Below the pieces are notes generated by a model. That model ran no database searches and was not told where the DNA came from. It was given only the letters and a program-made list of their open reading frames with translations. A stretch of DNA of 5,764 nucleotides from Burkholderia sp. GTDB taxonomy: Bacteria; Pseudomonadota; Gammaproteobacteria; Burkholderiales; Burkholderiaceae. The stretch spans positions 1 to 5,764 of the forward strand of contig JAQGMD010000177.1 in NCBI GenBank assembly GCA_028292565.1, in the 5' to 3' direction. How positions within the stretch are numbered: the first letter of the stretch is position 1; every line of letters starts with the position of its first letter. A program made the position numbers and the translations under genes. Shown here one piece after another: positions 4,832-5,764 of the stretch.

Positions 4832-5743
4832 TCAAGCCGAAAGCGTCTCACAAATAACTCCCCGCAGCCACTTGTTCCCCGGCTCCTTGTGAAACTTCGC
4901 ATGCCAGAACAAGTTAATATCAAACCCCGGCAGCGGAACCGGATGTTCAACATAGGTCAGCCCAAACGGCGCCGTACACTGTTTCGCATAACTCTCAGGC
5001 ACCGTCGCAACCATATTATTAGAAGCCGTCGCAAGAATATGCCCCACAGCGACGTAGTGGGGTACGGTGAGCACGACGTTACGCTGTATCCCCCTGCGGT
5101 CAATGGTCTCGTTAACCTTCGCATGCCCCGAACTCGGCGGAATCACAACGACATGGTCAGCCTTCGAAAACTCTTCCAGAGTAATCGTCCCCTTGTCCAG
5201 CGCATGACCCATGCGGAACATGCAGACATAGCGCTGCGTAAACAGCCGGCGCTGAAAGAAACCGGTCTTCAACTGAGGCAGCAACCCGATCGCAAGGTCG
5301 ATATGCCCGGCTTCCATGGTCTCCTGCAGGTTCACCCCGGTATCGCGCAGGGTGCTGATCGACACGCGGGGCGCGACACTGACCAGCTTGTCCATTAATT
5401 TCGGCAGGAAGTTCACCTCGCCGATATCATTCAACCCGAGCGTGAATTTACGGGCGCTGCCGGCCGGATCGAATGTCTCGCGGTGGTTCAATGTGTCGTG
5501 GATGGTGCTCAGCGCATAGCCGATCGGCTCCGCCAGCTGAAGCGCAAACGGCGTCGGCTCCATTCCGCGGGAGGTGCGAAGGAACAGCTCATCGTCCAGC
5601 AACCGCCTCAACCTGTTCAATCCGTTACTCACCGCCGGTTGGGTGAGGCCGAGCCTGGTGGCGACAACGGAAACGCGCTTTTCCCTCAGGAGCTGGTTGA
5701 ATAAGACGAGCAGATTCAGATCGACATCTTTCAGATCAACCAT
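4832..5743 (-). CDS. LysR-family regulator, NahR/NodD-like
   Basis: This 303-aa transcription regulator has an N-terminal winged helix-turn-helix (about 8-67; VSVVATRLGLTQPAVSNGLN at 24-43) and a C-terminal effector domain (about 97-300). Against my memory of Pseudomonas NahR it shows long similar runs: DLNLLVLFNQLL (8-19), TQPAVSN (34-40), RGMEPTPFALQLAEP (59-73), TGFFQRRL (160-167), VPHYVAVGHILA (228-239) and INLFWHAKFHK (276-286). NahR responds to salicylate and activates naphthalene degradation operons, so an aromatic acid inducer is plausible here; the inducer itself is inference. The chosen ATG at 5743 gives a start one residue longer than NahR (MVDLKDVDLN versus MELRDLDLN); its ribosome binding site is weak. 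The gene converges on the tautomerase, so its promoter faces the right edge. LysR genes usually regulate a divergent neighbour, which here would lie outside the window. Confidence 0.92.
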   Translation of the reverse strand: MVDLKDVDLNLLVLFNQLLREKRVSVVATRLGLTQPAVSNGLNRLRRLLDDELFLRTSRGMEPTPFALQLAEPIGYALSTIHDTLNHRETFDPAGSARKFTLGLNDIGEVNFLPKLMDKLVSVAPRVSISTLRDTGVNLQETMEAGHIDLAIGLLPQLKTGFFQRRLFTQRYVCMFRMGHALDKGTITLEEFSKADHVVVIPPSSGHAKVNETIDRRGIQRNVVLTVPHYVAVGHILATASNNMVATVPESYAKQCTAPFGLTYVEHPVPLPGFDINLFWHAKFHKEPGNKWLRGVICETLSA

Positions 5744-5764
5744 GGCGGGCGGTATTCATTCTCG

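Overview
The window looks like a chromosomal segment from a betaproteobacterium, probably order Burkholderiales. This is an inference from moderately high GC, a LysR regulator that closely resembles Pseudomonas NahR, and GTGGGCAC/GTGCCCAC palindromes of the kind I recall from betaproteobacterial intergenic regions. I recognise six confident protein genes and one small or decayed locus. I see no tRNA, rRNA, CRISPR array, transposase or complete mobile element.

Left part (1-1717): a short intergenic stretch carries two REP-like palindromes. A minus-strand gene follows for a heme-oxygenase-fold protein of the putative diiron oxidase type. It is divergent from folE, which encodes GTP cyclohydrolase I, the entry enzyme of folate/pterin synthesis. 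The shared upstream region holds a perfect 8-bp inverted repeat just in front of folE and a second, 7-bp inverted repeat further upstream.

Middle part (1810-4739, all plus strand): a ferritin-like predicted metal-dependent hydrolase (PF10118/COG3687 type), a two-domain type I extradiol (VOC) dioxygenase, a class II aldolase/adducin-fold protein, a roughly 260-base gap, and a 4-oxalocrotonate tautomerase-like enzyme. The gap holds a 31-codon ORF with a good ribosome binding site and possible ABC-ATPase debris. The dioxygenase, aldolase-fold protein and tautomerase suggest a fragment of a meta-cleavage style aromatic pathway. The semialdehyde dehydrogenase or hydrolase, hydratase and pyruvate aldolase expected in a complete pathway are absent here.

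Right part (4832-5743, minus strand): a NahR-like LysR regulator converges on the tautomerase. Its own promoter faces the right edge, so its main target may lie outside the window.

The most interesting points are these. The class II aldolase-fold protein has lost all three canonical zinc histidines while keeping the catalytic glutamate. The heme-oxygenase-fold protein has Gln where the last metal-binding His is expected, and its position next to folE recalls CADD-type p-aminobenzoate synthases. The hairpin before the aldolase gene contains that gene's only good Shine-Dalgarno sequence.
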